Counted from the first letter of the stretch, positions 1 to 8,183 are shown. The stretch: 26,247 nucleotides of DNA from Chloroflexota bacterium (GCA_005880175.1 VBJR01000007.1:1-26247); one strand, 5' to 3'. Numbers and translations are program-made. Notes: generated by a model not told the origin, from the letters alone.

Positions 1-58
1 CGCCCTTCAATACGCCCTGGCTACCACCGGGTTACGGACAGAAGTTGTGGAAGGCTGC

Positions 59-610
59 TTAGCGGCCGGCCGGGCGCCCGCACGGCGCAAGCATCCGCAG
101 CGCCGCTGGGCCGGGACCGCTCGTCAGCCGCCCCACGACCGGGAGCGCCGCTTCCTCCGGCGACGATCTGCTGGTGTCGACGGTGAGGTCGTAGGCCAGG
201 TCCCAGCACACGTTCTCGTACTGGTGCCTTGCCGTCCCCTCGGCCCGGTCCGGCCGCGAGGCCTCGCGGGCCTCGGCGACCTCCAGGTCAGCGCACACGC
301 GGACGAAGAGGAGCGGCAGGTTGCCGAGAACCTCCCGGCAGTCCTCGACGTGCCCGTCGGTCCACAGGATCTGCTCGGCGATCACCCCGTACCCACCATC
401 GATAAGGGAACGGACCATCACCAGGTAGGCGCGGGCCCAGCGGCGGTTGTCCTCGGGCTGGAAGCTCGGATGGTCGAAGGGGTAGCGGCTCAGCGCGGTG
501 TCGGCGTCCAGGACCAACCACGGCTCCGGCAGTCCGAGCTGGATGGCACGCGCCAGCGCCGACTTCCCAGAGCTCGACGGTCCGTGGAGGAAGACGCCTC
601 GCGTGGACAT
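59..610 (-). CDS. Chloramphenicol phosphotransferase-like P-loop kinase
   Basis: This is a small P-loop kinase of the chloramphenicol phosphotransferase-like family, 183 aa from the chosen start. The Walker A loop GPSSSGKSALA lies within 10-20 residues of the N-terminus, as usual in this family. It is followed by LVLDADTALSRYPFD, a Trp-rich stretch, and a central LPLLFVRVCADLEVAEARE strand/helix. In CPT proteins this region precedes the arginine-rich lid, seen here as EASRPDRAEGTARHQ. I chose ATG 610 because GAGGT sits 5 nt upstream and it places the P-loop at the usual position. ATG 640 also has a good GAGGA and would add ten residues. The family phosphorylates small hydroxylated molecules, but the substrate here cannot be told. 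It lies 59 bp or more downstream of the methyltransferase and is probably co-transcribed. Confidence 0.8.
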   Translation of the reverse strand: MSTRGVFLHGPSSSGKSALARAIQLGLPEPWLVLDADTALSRYPFDHPSFQPEDNRRWARAYLVMVRSLIDGGYGVIAEQILWTDGHVEDCREVLGNLPLLFVRVCADLEVAEAREASRPDRAEGTARHQYENVCWDLAYDLTVDTSRSSPEEAALPVVGRLTSGPGPAALRMLAPCGRPAGR

Positions 611-698
611 GATCGACCTCGATCCCGATGTGCTCACCATGCCGCGTTCCTCGGGCTTCTATTCGCCAGATCGACCCTTGAGCCCTGGCTGGATGGGT

Positions 699-1547
699 TC
701 ACCGCCATGCTGGCTTGGTCGCGCACAGCAGAAGCGTGCACGGGAACCGCTCAGCCGCGTGCGACATCGCCTCCAGCTCGCGTCCGCAGTACCACCGTGC
801 GAGCGATGCACGCGGCACCCGTAGCTCACGCACCTCGTCGACATCGAAGCCCGCCTCGCGGCAGAGAGACCACCACTTCTCGACTGGGAAGCAGTAGCGG
901 ACGACGGTCGACGGGCCGGCGGCCGTCAGTTGCAGGCCTACTACTCGCCGGCCGGCCGCGGATCGGGCGTCGCGGCTGTCGAGCGGCTCCTCCGACGGGT
1001 ACGGCCAGAGCGGGTGCCTCACCGCGAACAGGAGCCGTCCCCGCGGGCCGAGCACGCGGTGGACGACGGGCAGGAGGCGGCTCGGATCCGCGTAACCAAT
1101 GGCGCCGAAGACGGAGTACGCCACGTCAAAGTGCCCCTCGGGGAGGGAGGTGAGCACGTCGGCGGCGTCGCCGTGGAGGAAGCGCACGCGGCCACTGAGT
1201 GGTCCCGACCACCGTGACAGCGCACGCTGGATCTGGCGTTCGGAGGCATCCACACCGACACCGACGGATCCCCGGCTGGCCAGGAACGCGAGCGCGTCGC
1301 CCGCACCGCAACCGAGCTCGAGGACCAACCTGCCGTCCAGAGGACCGAAGAGCTCTTCCCCTGGTCCCTGGCCTCGGAACTGCATCCAGTTGAATCTGTC
1401 CCGCGTCGGGCGCGGCGCGGTCTCCGCGTCCTCCTGCGCGTCAGCGATGGCGTCCCAGGCGATGCCGTTGACGACGTGGTCCAGCATGGGGTCGTCGAGA
1501 GGACATCCGGCCGTCGGTGCTGGTACCTCCTTGCCGATCAATTCCAT
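699..1547 (-). CDS. Class I SAM-dependent methyltransferase
   Basis: This is a 282-aa class I methyltransferase with the Rossmann motifs in order. Motif I is LVLELGCGAGDALAFLA (about residues 74-90). Next come the motif II acidic strand VGVGVDAS, then FLHGDAADVLTSLPEGHFDVAYSVFG for motifs III-IV, and a final GRLLFAVRHPLWPY strand. The C-terminal part has Trp- and Cys-containing segments (VEKWWSLCREAGF) as in small-molecule methyltransferases. The acceptor is not predictable. Its ATG follows the TGA of the upstream HTH regulator directly (TGAATG), so the two are translationally coupled, and the regulator may control it. Confidence 0.88.
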   Translation of the reverse strand: MELIGKEVPAPTAGCPLDDPMLDHVVNGIAWDAIADAQEDAETAPRPTRDRFNWMQFRGQGPGEELFGPLDGRLVLELGCGAGDALAFLASRGSVGVGVDASERQIQRALSRWSGPLSGRVRFLHGDAADVLTSLPEGHFDVAYSVFGAIGYADPSRLLPVVHRVLGPRGRLLFAVRHPLWPYPSEEPLDSRDARSAAGRRVVGLQLTAAGPSTVVRYCFPVEKWWSLCREAGFDVDEVRELRVPRASLARWYCGRELEAMSHAAERFPCTLLLCATKPAWR

Positions 1548-3008
1548 TCAGAGCGCCCCGGAGCCGCTGCCGTAGAGGATCTCGTCCAAGTCTCGCACCG
1601 CCGGATCGTCGCGCCATTGCTCGAGTCGGGCACGGACTTCCCTCACCCGCTCGAAGCCCGTGGCGTAGCGGGTGATCGCCAGGTTGGACAGCGCGTCGGC
1701 CAGCAGCCGGCAGGCCTCCTCGATCTCGGAGACTTCGATTTCGACTCCCGCCATGTCGGCGAGGAGGATGGCTCGCTGCTTGCTCTCGGCCGGCAGCGCC
1801 TGCAGCGCGGACGCCAGCCTTCCGCGGGCAGCCGGAAGGTGGCCCGCCCTGAGGTGCGCATATCCGGCGAAGCTGGCGAGGTGCTGCCGGCTGAACCAGT
1901 CGAACCACGGCGGGGCGGCATCATCGGCGACGGCCTCGTACCGCTCCTCGGCCCTCAGCGCCGCGGCCAGGCCTGACGTGATGTCGCCACCACGGGCGTA
2001 AACCTCCGACTCGGCTGCCGCCAGCCACGCCTCGACGTCAGCGGCAGCCTGCCGTTGGGCGTGGTGGCGCGCTCCGCGCATGCAGTCCTGGGCTCCGGCG
2101 AGGTCGCCAGCGAAGCCTGGGATGAACGCCATGTGCCCGAACACCGCGGCAGCCATCTGGTGGTCTCCCGCATCGAGAGCCAGGTCGAGTGCAGTCCCCA
2201 GGCACCTGCGGGCATCGGCCTCCCGGCGCAGGTCGAAGAACAGGACCCGTCCCGCCAGGAGGGCGGTCTCGGCGCCCGCCAGGGTCACCCTCCTCCTGAG
2301 TGCTGGCGGCCCGACAGAGCCTCTCATCAGGCTGATCCCGAGCCCGAGGTGCCCGATCACCGGCCGGAGGAGGTGTACGGCAGGGAGCATCCAGTACAGG
2401 GTCCGGTGGCAGTTCGTGATCGCCTCCACACCTTCCACGACCGGGATCGTCAGATTCGTCGGGATGCCTTCCGGGCGGAGCGCCTCCCGATCGGCGCCGA
2501 ACCCCCTACTGTGGGCGTCGAGGGGCCCGCCGGGGGCGGTGTACTCTACGCGGTCTCGACCACTCGATCGGGTGGTCTCCCCGGTTGGCCTGGGGGTGTG
2601 GTCGGAACCGAACCCGAGTCGGTCTGGCCGTGTCCGGTAGACACGGCACAGGTACTCGCGGCGCTCGTCGCTGGGGCGGCGCTGGCCGTGCTCCCAGCGG
2701 CAGAGCTCGGCCGAGCTGAGCTGCGGAGGATCGAGCCCGTCGGTGACGTAAAGGAGGTCAACTGCCTGCGACAGCTCCTCGCGCGTCCACCCCCGAGCGA
2801 ATCGATGCGCCTCCAGCGGTGTCACATCAGGCAGCCGCCGGAGCACCTCGTCCACGATAGTGTCCCTGGGCCATCCCTCGATGCCGCCGCGGAGCCTGAT
2901 CCGTCGCGCTTCCGCCTCTATCTCCTGTCGGCGGCCGCGGCTCGGAGCCGCCCCGTCGCGCCATGCCGCCGGTGTCAGCTGCGCCTCCCCCTTCGATGCC
3001 TTCGTCAT
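1548..3008 (-). CDS. HTH (XRE-like) regulator with C-terminal TPR-like domain
   Basis: This 486-aa protein has an N-terminal Cro/C1-type helix-turn-helix at about residues 65-135. Its core is FARGWTREELSQAVDLL, then an insertion, then LSSAELCRWEHGQRRPSD, with the typical recognition-helix WEHGQRRPS signature. The insertion between the helices matches a group of actinomycete regulators. The rest is an Ala/Leu/Arg-rich all-helical region (for example AALRAEERYEAVADDAAPPWFDWF and HLASFAGYAHLRAGHLPAARGRL) that resembles TPR repeats. The start ATG at 3008 lies inside a 14-bp perfect palindrome, and no clear Shine-Dalgarno is seen. It is coupled to the downstream methyltransferase. The ligand and targets are unknown. 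Confidence 0.82.
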   Translation of the reverse strand: MTKASKGEAQLTPAAWRDGAAPSRGRRQEIEAEARRIRLRGGIEGWPRDTIVDEVLRRLPDVTPLEAHRFARGWTREELSQAVDLLYVTDGLDPPQLSSAELCRWEHGQRRPSDERREYLCRVYRTRPDRLGFGSDHTPRPTGETTRSSGRDRVEYTAPGGPLDAHSRGFGADREALRPEGIPTNLTIPVVEGVEAITNCHRTLYWMLPAVHLLRPVIGHLGLGISLMRGSVGPPALRRRVTLAGAETALLAGRVLFFDLRREADARRCLGTALDLALDAGDHQMAAAVFGHMAFIPGFAGDLAGAQDCMRGARHHAQRQAAADVEAWLAAAESEVYARGGDITSGLAAALRAEERYEAVADDAAPPWFDWFSRQHLASFAGYAHLRAGHLPAARGRLASALQALPAESKQRAILLADMAGVEIEVSEIEEACRLLADALSNLAITRYATGFERVREVRARLEQWRDDPAVRDLDEILYGSGSGAL

Positions 3009-3016
3009 CGATGACG
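3003..3016. promoter_or_regulatory. 14-bp palindrome over the start of the HTH/TPR regulator gene
   Basis: CGTCATCGATGACG is a perfect palindrome that contains the ATG at 3008-3006, and a TGACGTCA octamer overlaps its right side. Because the gene encodes a DNA-binding protein, an autoregulatory operator is possible. A chance occurrence in GC-rich DNA cannot be excluded. Confidence 0.3.
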
Positions 3017-3066
3017 TCAGGGTGAAGGATGGCTGCGCGCTGGGCGACGGTCAATGACGCCGGCCG

Positions 3067-3789
3067 TCAATGCCGGCCTGCCTCCCCCTGATCGCCTCTG
3101 GTCGCCCCGCGCTCAAGCCGAGATCCACCGGCTTGAGCAAGGATCCGGGGCAACTCCAAGAGGGAGTCGATCCGCGCATCGGCAGCTGCCGCGGCGGGCT
3201 GCTCCGTTGTCCAGGTCCCCCACGGCCCGCGGCGGATGAAGACAGTCCGCATCCCGGCCGCCTTGGCGGGCAGGATGTCGTTGTCCAGCCGGTCGCCTAC
3301 GTAAGCCACCTCGGACGGCGGGACGGCGCACTCAGCCGCGACGCGCTGGAAGAACTCGGTCCCAGGCTTCTCGACGCCCCAGCGCGACGAGGTGCCGATC
3401 CAATCCACGGGCAGGCCGAGGCTGAGGAGGATGTCGTGGGCTCGCGGCGTCTGGTTGCCGGCGACCCCAATCCGGTAACCGAGCTGCTTCAGTTCCAGAA
3501 GAGCGGGCATCGCATCCGGGTAGAGATCGCCGATGTCGAAGGTCTCGGCGCAGTCCTGATCCACTCTGCGCTGCCGCTCCTCGTCGAGCCGGAAGCCTGG
3601 CCGGAAGACCTGGAAGGCCTCGCGATAGTCCCGGCCGGTGGCGATCACCGCGCCGAAGACGGCCGAGAACGTGTGCCGAGGGACGCCAAGCCAATCCGCC
3701 CACGTCCCGTACTCCCGCGTCTCGTCGACCAGGGTCTCTCCTACGTCGAAGACCACGGCCCGCACGTGCAGCCGTGCCGATCCGTCCAC
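3067..3789 (-). CDS. HAD-superfamily hydrolase
   Basis: This is a 240-aa haloacid-dehalogenase-like hydrolase. Motif I is AVVFDVGETLVDE, with the nucleophile Asp; the second position is Gly rather than Asp, as in several dehalogenase-like branches. Motif II is YRIGVAGNQT, the motif III lysine is in WGVEKPGTEFF, and motif IV is VAYVGDRLDNDILPAKAAG. The helical cap lies between motifs I and II (about residues 25-100). The start is GTG 3789 with a GGGGG stretch about 11 nt upstream. It is probably a phosphatase acting on a small phosphorylated metabolite, but the substrate is not deducible. The 183 bp upstream separates it from the PARG pseudogene, so it could have its own promoter. Confidence 0.87.
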   Translation of the reverse strand: MDGSARLHVRAVVFDVGETLVDETREYGTWADWLGVPRHTFSAVFGAVIATGRDYREAFQVFRPGFRLDEERQRRVDQDCAETFDIGDLYPDAMPALLELKQLGYRIGVAGNQTPRAHDILLSLGLPVDWIGTSSRWGVEKPGTEFFQRVAAECAVPPSEVAYVGDRLDNDILPAKAAGMRTVFIRRGPWGTWTTEQPAAAAADARIDSLLELPRILAQAGGSRLERGATRGDQGEAGRH

Positions 3790-3972
3790 GATGGCGTCGC
3801 CCCCTTGTTCACGTCCCAGCAGATTGATCGAAGGTAGCGATTATCGACTGACCGGGCCACACAGTGGGTCGACGGCCCTGCCCGGCTGCGAGTCCGCTGC
3901 GCGCCGGCCGATGGAGTCGTCGCCCTCGGCTGGAGCGACAACGGCGCCAATCTACTCGGCCGCAGCTTCCCA
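3790..3972. other. Intergenic gap between PARG and HAD genes
   Basis: This is 183 bp without a convincing ORF. Around 3818-3848 it is locally AT-richer (ATTGATCG...CGATTATCGA, an imperfect inverted repeat) than its surroundings. This could hold a minus-strand promoter or operator for the HAD gene. No canonical -35/-10 pair was found. Confidence 0.3.
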
Positions 3973-4814
3973 TCACGTAGCGATCGGGCGGCTGAAGCGC
4001 CCCTCGAACGCTCGCAGGGCGCCGCGGGTGCGGGTGCGGTCGTAGACCGCGAAGACCACGCGTTCAAAGACCCCGGAGACGTCCTGGCTGCGCAGCCAGT
4101 CGTCGAACACGCCGGCCACGTTACGCGGGTCGTTGCGGAAGACTCCGCAGCCCCAGGCCCCGAGCACCAGCGTCCGGTGGCCCTGATGGGCGGCGACGGC
4201 GAGCACCTTCCCCGCTCGCGACGCCAGCACCGCGCGGAGCTGCGGCCCCGCGCTCGGGTCCCGTCGCAGCGCTTCGCCCGCGTTCGGCGCCGGCGCCGTG
4301 ATGATCGAGACCGGGAATGGCTCCTCCAGGAGGCGGTGGTCGTCGTCGCGGAAGAACGGGACGGCGGGCGAGTAGATGACGTGGTCGGTGTAGAGGAACG
4401 ACGGGTGGGCCCGGTTGGCCTCGTAGTAGCGCGGCTGGGCGAGCAGGCAGCGGTACAGGGCTGAACAGCGCGCCAGGTCCTCCTCCTGCGCCCGGGCGCC
4501 GCCGAGCCAGCCGCCGCCGGGGTTCTTCGCCGAGGCGAAGTTGAGCGCAGCCACCCGCTCAACGCCCTCGACGTGGACAAGGCGGTGGGCGGCCGCCGTC
4601 GTGGTCTCGGGCGTCACCTCCATGCAAGGCGGGCCGCCAGCAGCCCTCGGGTGGATCGGGACCAGCGCATCGAGACCTGTGGTGTGTACAGGACGGTGCC
4701 TCTCGCCGAGGCGTCGATCGCCTCGCGCAGATCCACCATGGTGCCGGAAGGGGCGCGGTAGGCGCCCCGCTCGATGATGGCCAGCGTCTCGGCTGCGACG
4801 TCCCGCAGGTCCAC
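3973..4814 (-). pseudogene. Microbial PARG-type (TIGR02452-like) ADP-ribose glycohydrolase, frameshifted
   Basis: Two adjacent frames make one protein of about 280 aa, the normal length of the TIGR02452/microbial PARG family. The N-terminal half (GTG 4814, DVAAETLAIIERGAYRAP, then LREAIDASARGTVLYTP) is in one frame. The C-terminal half (from about 4680, LDALVPIHPRAAGGPP, then MEVTPETTTAAAHRLV) is in another. The second half carries the PARG signature GGGWLGGARAQEE, with GGG and QEE separated by seven residues, where the second Glu of QEE is catalytic in the family. Frames switch near 4665-4685, just after the conserved LYTP. This is either a real single-base indel or a sequence error. The C-terminal half alone (ATG 4623) would keep the catalytic loop. 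It starts 1 bp beyond the fusion methyltransferase stop, so it belongs to the same operon. The predicted role is removal of ADP-ribose from modified proteins. Confidence 0.8.
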
Positions 4815-4815
4815 G

Positions 4816-5916
4816 TCAGCTCCGGTCCGGCTTCTGGCCCCAGGCCACGGCCACTGGGTACGTCGTGTGGCACTCCTCCCACTCCTGGCCCGCGGCCCGC
4901 ACCAGCTCGACGCATTCGGTCGCTGGGACGTGCAGATCCGCCGTGAAGGTCGAGCTCATCCGGGTGAAGAGCGCTCGGAAGTCCGATGCCATTAGCGATC
5001 CGACCCTGCCCGCCCACTCGCCGATCGGTAGCTCCACCGCCCGGCGCTCCACGCCGGTCGCCCCGGCGTCGAGCAGGTACCGGTGCAGGCCGCCGAACAC
5101 CGCGGATTCGGTGTCCAGTCCCGCTCTGCGGTTCACCTCGAGCAGGAGATCGACCAGGCGAAGGGTGGCCGGCCCCGGCCTTTCGAGCCGCGTGGCTCCC
5201 TCGACCAGCTCCACCCAGCCCGCGCCGCGGCACACGCGCACCAGCTCGGCCACCTCGGCGGGCCACGATGTCACCGGCACGCCGCTGAAGAGGAGCCGCT
5301 GGTGCACGAAGTCGAAGCTGTCGCTCCGGAACGGCAGTCCCTGCAGCACGTTCCCTCGCACCGCACGGTAGGCCGCCGGGGCGCCGGGCTTGGGCCGCAC
5401 CAAGTCGAACCCGACGACCAGCGCGGTACGCGGGCTCCGCACCGGCGCCAGGTAGTGAACGCCGTAGTGAACCCCGCCGAGCGCTTCCGCCAGCGCGTAG
5501 TGCTGGAGGTCGAGTCGAGCCACCTCGGCCGGATGCCGCGGCAGCACGTACGCGACGTCCTCGCCGACGCCTTCCCCCACGTCTTCGCTCATCGCCCGCC
5601 AATCATGAACGTCGAGCCACCAGTCGATCAGGCCGCAGTTCTCCGCCACCCGCACCAGCGTCCCCAACGTCGTCAGCCGGCGCTGGATCGTGGCCGACGC
5701 GCGCTCCCGACGCCTCAAGTGCGCCGCGTACCTCAGCGACAGCTGGCGGGCGTTCTCGGCACCGCCCGCCAGGAGCTGGCAGATCGCCTCGTGGCGCGAG
5801 CAGGCCCGCCAGCGCGCGAAGTCGTCGAGATCGACGATGTACGCCTGCACCGTGCGCGGCGACCGCGCGTCCAGGAGTCGATCGACCAGCTCCCCGACGC
5901 GGCCGGCGACACACAT
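4816..5916 (-). CDS. Tyrosine-recombinase N-domain / degenerate methyltransferase fusion
   Basis: This 366-aa protein has an unusual architecture. Residues 7-100 (VGELVDRLLDARSPRTVQAY, DLDDFARWRACS, then SATIQRRLTTLGTLVRVA) look like the N-terminal SAM-like core-binding domain of phage-type integrases. No catalytic R-H-R-Y domain follows. Residues 125-366 resemble a class I methyltransferase: DLQHYALAEALGG, VVGFDLV, RGNVLQGLPFRSDSFDFVHQRLLF, WPAEVAELVRVCRGAGWVELVEG. The Gly-rich SAM-binding motif I expected between SPR and VVGFD is missing, so the reading frame jumps from SPRTA straight to LVVGFD. The ATG overlaps the permease TGA (TGATG), so it is coupled to the transporter. An enzymatically dead, repurposed methyltransferase is my inference. 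Confidence 0.75.
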   Translation of the reverse strand: MCVAGRVGELVDRLLDARSPRTVQAYIVDLDDFARWRACSRHEAICQLLAGGAENARQLSLRYAAHLRRRERASATIQRRLTTLGTLVRVAENCGLIDWWLDVHDWRAMSEDVGEGVGEDVAYVLPRHPAEVARLDLQHYALAEALGGVHYGVHYLAPVRSPRTALVVGFDLVRPKPGAPAAYRAVRGNVLQGLPFRSDSFDFVHQRLLFSGVPVTSWPAEVAELVRVCRGAGWVELVEGATRLERPGPATLRLVDLLLEVNRRAGLDTESAVFGGLHRYLLDAGATGVERRAVELPIGEWAGRVGSLMASDFRALFTRMSSTFTADLHVPATECVELVRAAGQEWEECHTTYPVAVAWGQKPDRS

Positions 5917-6572
5917 CACCTGGCGAGTCGGCGCTCGAGGACCGCCGAGGTCCTGGTCAGCGGGAGGCAGACCAGGAAGTACACGACCATGACGGCGCTC
6001 AGGATCTGCAGCGCGTGCGAGTCGCCGAGTACGGTCAGGCGCGCGATCTGTCGCTCGGCGCTCGCGGTCAGGTCCAGGACGCCGATGACCGCGGCCAGCG
6101 CCGAGGACTGGACCAGGTTGGCGAGCAGTGAGACGAGCGGCGGCAGCATCCGGCGCGCCGCCTGCGGCAGGACAACGTGGAGCATGGCGGCCGCCCAGCC
6201 CATGCCCAGCGCGGTAGCGGCCAGGCGCTGGCCGTGGGCGACCGAGCGGACCGCTCCCCGCACGATCTCGGTGCAGTTGGCGCTCGCCCACAGGGTGAGG
6301 CCGATCAGCGCCGCCGGGAAGGCATCGAGACGCACCCCGACGGCCGGCAGCACGAAGAAGACGAGGAACAGGGTGACGATGATGGGCAGCCCGCGCCAGA
6401 CCTCGACATAGGCGCGAATCGGGACGGTGACGGCCGGGCTCCGGAGCGTGGCCAGGGAGCCCAGCACAACTCCGAGCAGGATGGCCGCGGCCCCGGCCAG
6501 GCCGGACAGCAGCACGGTCGTGGCGAGGCCGCCCGCCATGGCCGCCGCCACCGGAGGCACCCAATCGGGCAT
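5916..6572 (-). CDS. Polar amino acid ABC transporter permease (second subunit)
   Basis: This is a 218-aa inner-membrane permease of the HisM/GlnP type. Hydrophobic helices include GLATTVLLSGLAGAAAILLG, IIVTLFLVFFVLPAVGV and LQILSAVMVVYFLVCLPL. The family signature is present: RAYVEVWRGLPIIV, then the EAA-like loop AATALGMGWAAAMLHVVLPQA, which contacts the ATPase. ATG 6572 has GGAGGGGAT upstream and lies 2 bp after the stop of the first permease. A longer open frame upstream is only an antisense or overlapping extension through the binding-protein gene. It forms a heterodimer with the adjacent permease, and its stop overlaps the start of the fusion gene. Confidence 0.92.
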   Translation of the reverse strand: MPDWVPPVAAAMAGGLATTVLLSGLAGAAAILLGVVLGSLATLRSPAVTVPIRAYVEVWRGLPIIVTLFLVFFVLPAVGVRLDAFPAALIGLTLWASANCTEIVRGAVRSVAHGQRLAATALGMGWAAAMLHVVLPQAARRMLPPLVSLLANLVQSSALAAVIGVLDLTASAERQIARLTVLGDSHALQILSAVMVVYFLVCLPLTRTSAVLERRLAR

Positions 6573-6574
6573 CT

Positions 6575-7246
6575 TCAGATCCCCTCCGGCAGCGCAAACC
6601 GGCGCTCGATCGTGGCCGCGGCGCCCGAGATCGACCAGACCAGGACCAGGTAGATGACGGCGATGGCGCCGAACATCTCGAACACCCGGAAGGAGAGGGA
6701 CACGATGTTGATCGCCGTGGTCGTCAGCTCGGGCAGGCTGATGGCGATCAGGTAGGACGAGTTCTTCAGCGTCGAGATGCAGGTGTTGGCCACAGACGGG
6801 ATGACGACCCTGGCGCCGACCGGCAGCACCACGGTGAGGAACGCGACCCGGGCATCCATCCCGAGGGCCTGGGCGCTCTCCCGGTAGCGGTGCGCGACCG
6901 ACTCGAACCCGGCGCGGAGGTTCTCGACGTGGTACGCGCCTCCCCACAGCGCCAGCCCCAGCCAGCCCACCGTGAACGCGCTCAGACGGACGTTCACCTC
7001 CGGCAGGCCGAAGTAGAGGAAGAAGAGCTGGACGATCAGCGGCGTGTTCCTGAAGACCTCCACGTACACGGCGACGGCGGCGTCGAGGACCGGCAGCCTG
7101 GCCGCACGTACGGCGCCGCCGGCGACGCCGATCAGAAGCGATCCGGCGATGCCGATCGCGCTCACCGCCAGGGTCAGCCGGAGCCCTGACGCGAGCGCCG
7201 GGAGGACCCGCAGGACGTACCCCGGGTCGAAGGTGTACAGGAACAA
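6575..7246 (-). CDS. Polar amino acid ABC transporter permease (first subunit)
   Basis: This is a 223-aa permease with the HisM/GlnP signature AVYVEVFRNTPLIVQLFFLYFG and the EAA loop AQALGMDARVAFLTVVLPVGAR. Several TM segments are evident, including LASGLRLTLAVSAIGIAGS and FEMFGAIAVIYLVLVWSISG. The apparent start is TTG 7246, 12 bp after the binding-protein stop, with only a weak ribosome-binding site, so a coupled start is likely. The two dissimilar permeases indicate a heterodimeric channel in the glutamate/glutamine/His/Arg importer class. Confidence 0.92.
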   Translation of the reverse strand: MFLYTFDPGYVLRVLPALASGLRLTLAVSAIGIAGSLLIGVAGGAVRAARLPVLDAAVAVYVEVFRNTPLIVQLFFLYFGLPEVNVRLSAFTVGWLGLALWGGAYHVENLRAGFESVAHRYRESAQALGMDARVAFLTVVLPVGARVVIPSVANTCISTLKNSSYLIAISLPELTTTAINIVSLSFRVFEMFGAIAVIYLVLVWSISGAAATIERRFALPEGI

Positions 7247-7258
7247 GACGTCTTCGGC

Positions 7259-8158
7259 TCAGGCTGCGCAGGCCGTCACCGGCCCCAGGCCGTAGACCAG
7301 GCTCTGGCCGGGCCTGGGCACCGACCTCGCGAGCTTCTGCTGGACGCTCCGGTCGGGAACCCACTTCTGGAAGTTCTTCCAGTCGAAGTCCTCCTTCTGC
7401 ATCTCGGCCAGCGAGGCATTGACCCAGGCCAGCAGCGCCGCGTCCCCCTGGCGGAGGCCGACGCCCCAGGGACCGGCGGCGACGCCGGAGCCGGCGATCG
7501 TGAGGTCGGAGTTCGTCCTGACCAGGCCGGCCAGCAGCGTGTCGTCCTGCATGAACGCCTGCGCCCGTCCTTCCTTCAGCGCGGCCAGGCCGTCGGCGGT
7601 CTGCTGGAAGGTGAGCACGGTGGTCCCCGGCACACAGTTGTGCAGGTAGGTGTCGTAGACGCTGCCGGTGATGGTGGCGACCGTCTTGCCGGCCAGGTCC
7701 CTGGCCTCCTTGATCGAAGAGCCCCTGGCCACCAGCAGACGGCCGGCCGCCGAGAAGTAGGGGTCGGAGAACGCGATCGTCTTCGCCCTGTCGGGCGTGT
7801 AGGTCAGCGTGGCGACCAGCATGTCCACCCGGCCGGTGGTCAGGAACGCGATGCGGTTGGCGGCCACCACGCACTGCAGGTCGACGCGGCCGGGGTCCCC
7901 GAAGGAGTAGAGCGCCATGCGGTGGACCATGTCGATCTCGTAGCCGACCGTGGCCCCGCTCGCGTCTGTGTATCCGAACGGCGGATAGTCGCACTTCACC
8001 CCGACCTCCAGCCGGCCCTTCTGCCGGATCTCCGCCGGCAGCGGGACAGACAGCCTCGGCGGCGCCGCCGCCGACGTCCTGGCCGGGGACGCCGTCCCTC
8101 CGCAGCCGACGAGCACCACCAGAGCCACCACGGCCGCGAGCCCTGCAAGCAGTCTCAT
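7259..8158 (-). CDS. Amino acid ABC transporter substrate-binding lipoprotein
   Basis: This is a 299-aa family 3 solute-binding lipoprotein. A signal peptide of about 18 residues ends at the lipobox LVGC with Cys19. A Ser/Ala/Pro-rich linker follows, then LEVGVKCDYPPFGYTDASG, the GYEIDMVHRMA segment, and FLTTGRVDMLVATLTYTPDR, which is the classic polar amino acid binding signature. The lobe-hinge region is DLAGKTVATITGSVYDTYL. ATG 8158 was chosen because AAGGAGG lies just upstream and it begins the signal peptide; an upstream extension to 8197 adds residues without signal-peptide character. It delivers substrate to the two downstream permeases. The ligand cannot be read from sequence alone. 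Confidence 0.92.
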   Translation of the reverse strand: MRLLAGLAAVVALVVLVGCGGTASPARTSAAAPPRLSVPLPAEIRQKGRLEVGVKCDYPPFGYTDASGATVGYEIDMVHRMALYSFGDPGRVDLQCVVAANRIAFLTTGRVDMLVATLTYTPDRAKTIAFSDPYFSAAGRLLVARGSSIKEARDLAGKTVATITGSVYDTYLHNCVPGTTVLTFQQTADGLAALKEGRAQAFMQDDTLLAGLVRTNSDLTIAGSGVAAGPWGVGLRQGDAALLAWVNASLAEMQKEDFDWKNFQKWVPDRSVQQKLARSVPRPGQSLVYGLGPVTACAA

Positions 8159-8183
8159 GCCCCCTCCTTCTCGATGGACCGAG

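Noticed and set aside
5917..7994. Long minus-strand open frame (692 codons in all) running through the binding-protein and first permease genes
   Set aside because: Only its last 218 codons are a real permease. The upstream part is Arg/Gly/Pro-rich shadow sequence overlapping well-supported genes in another frame.
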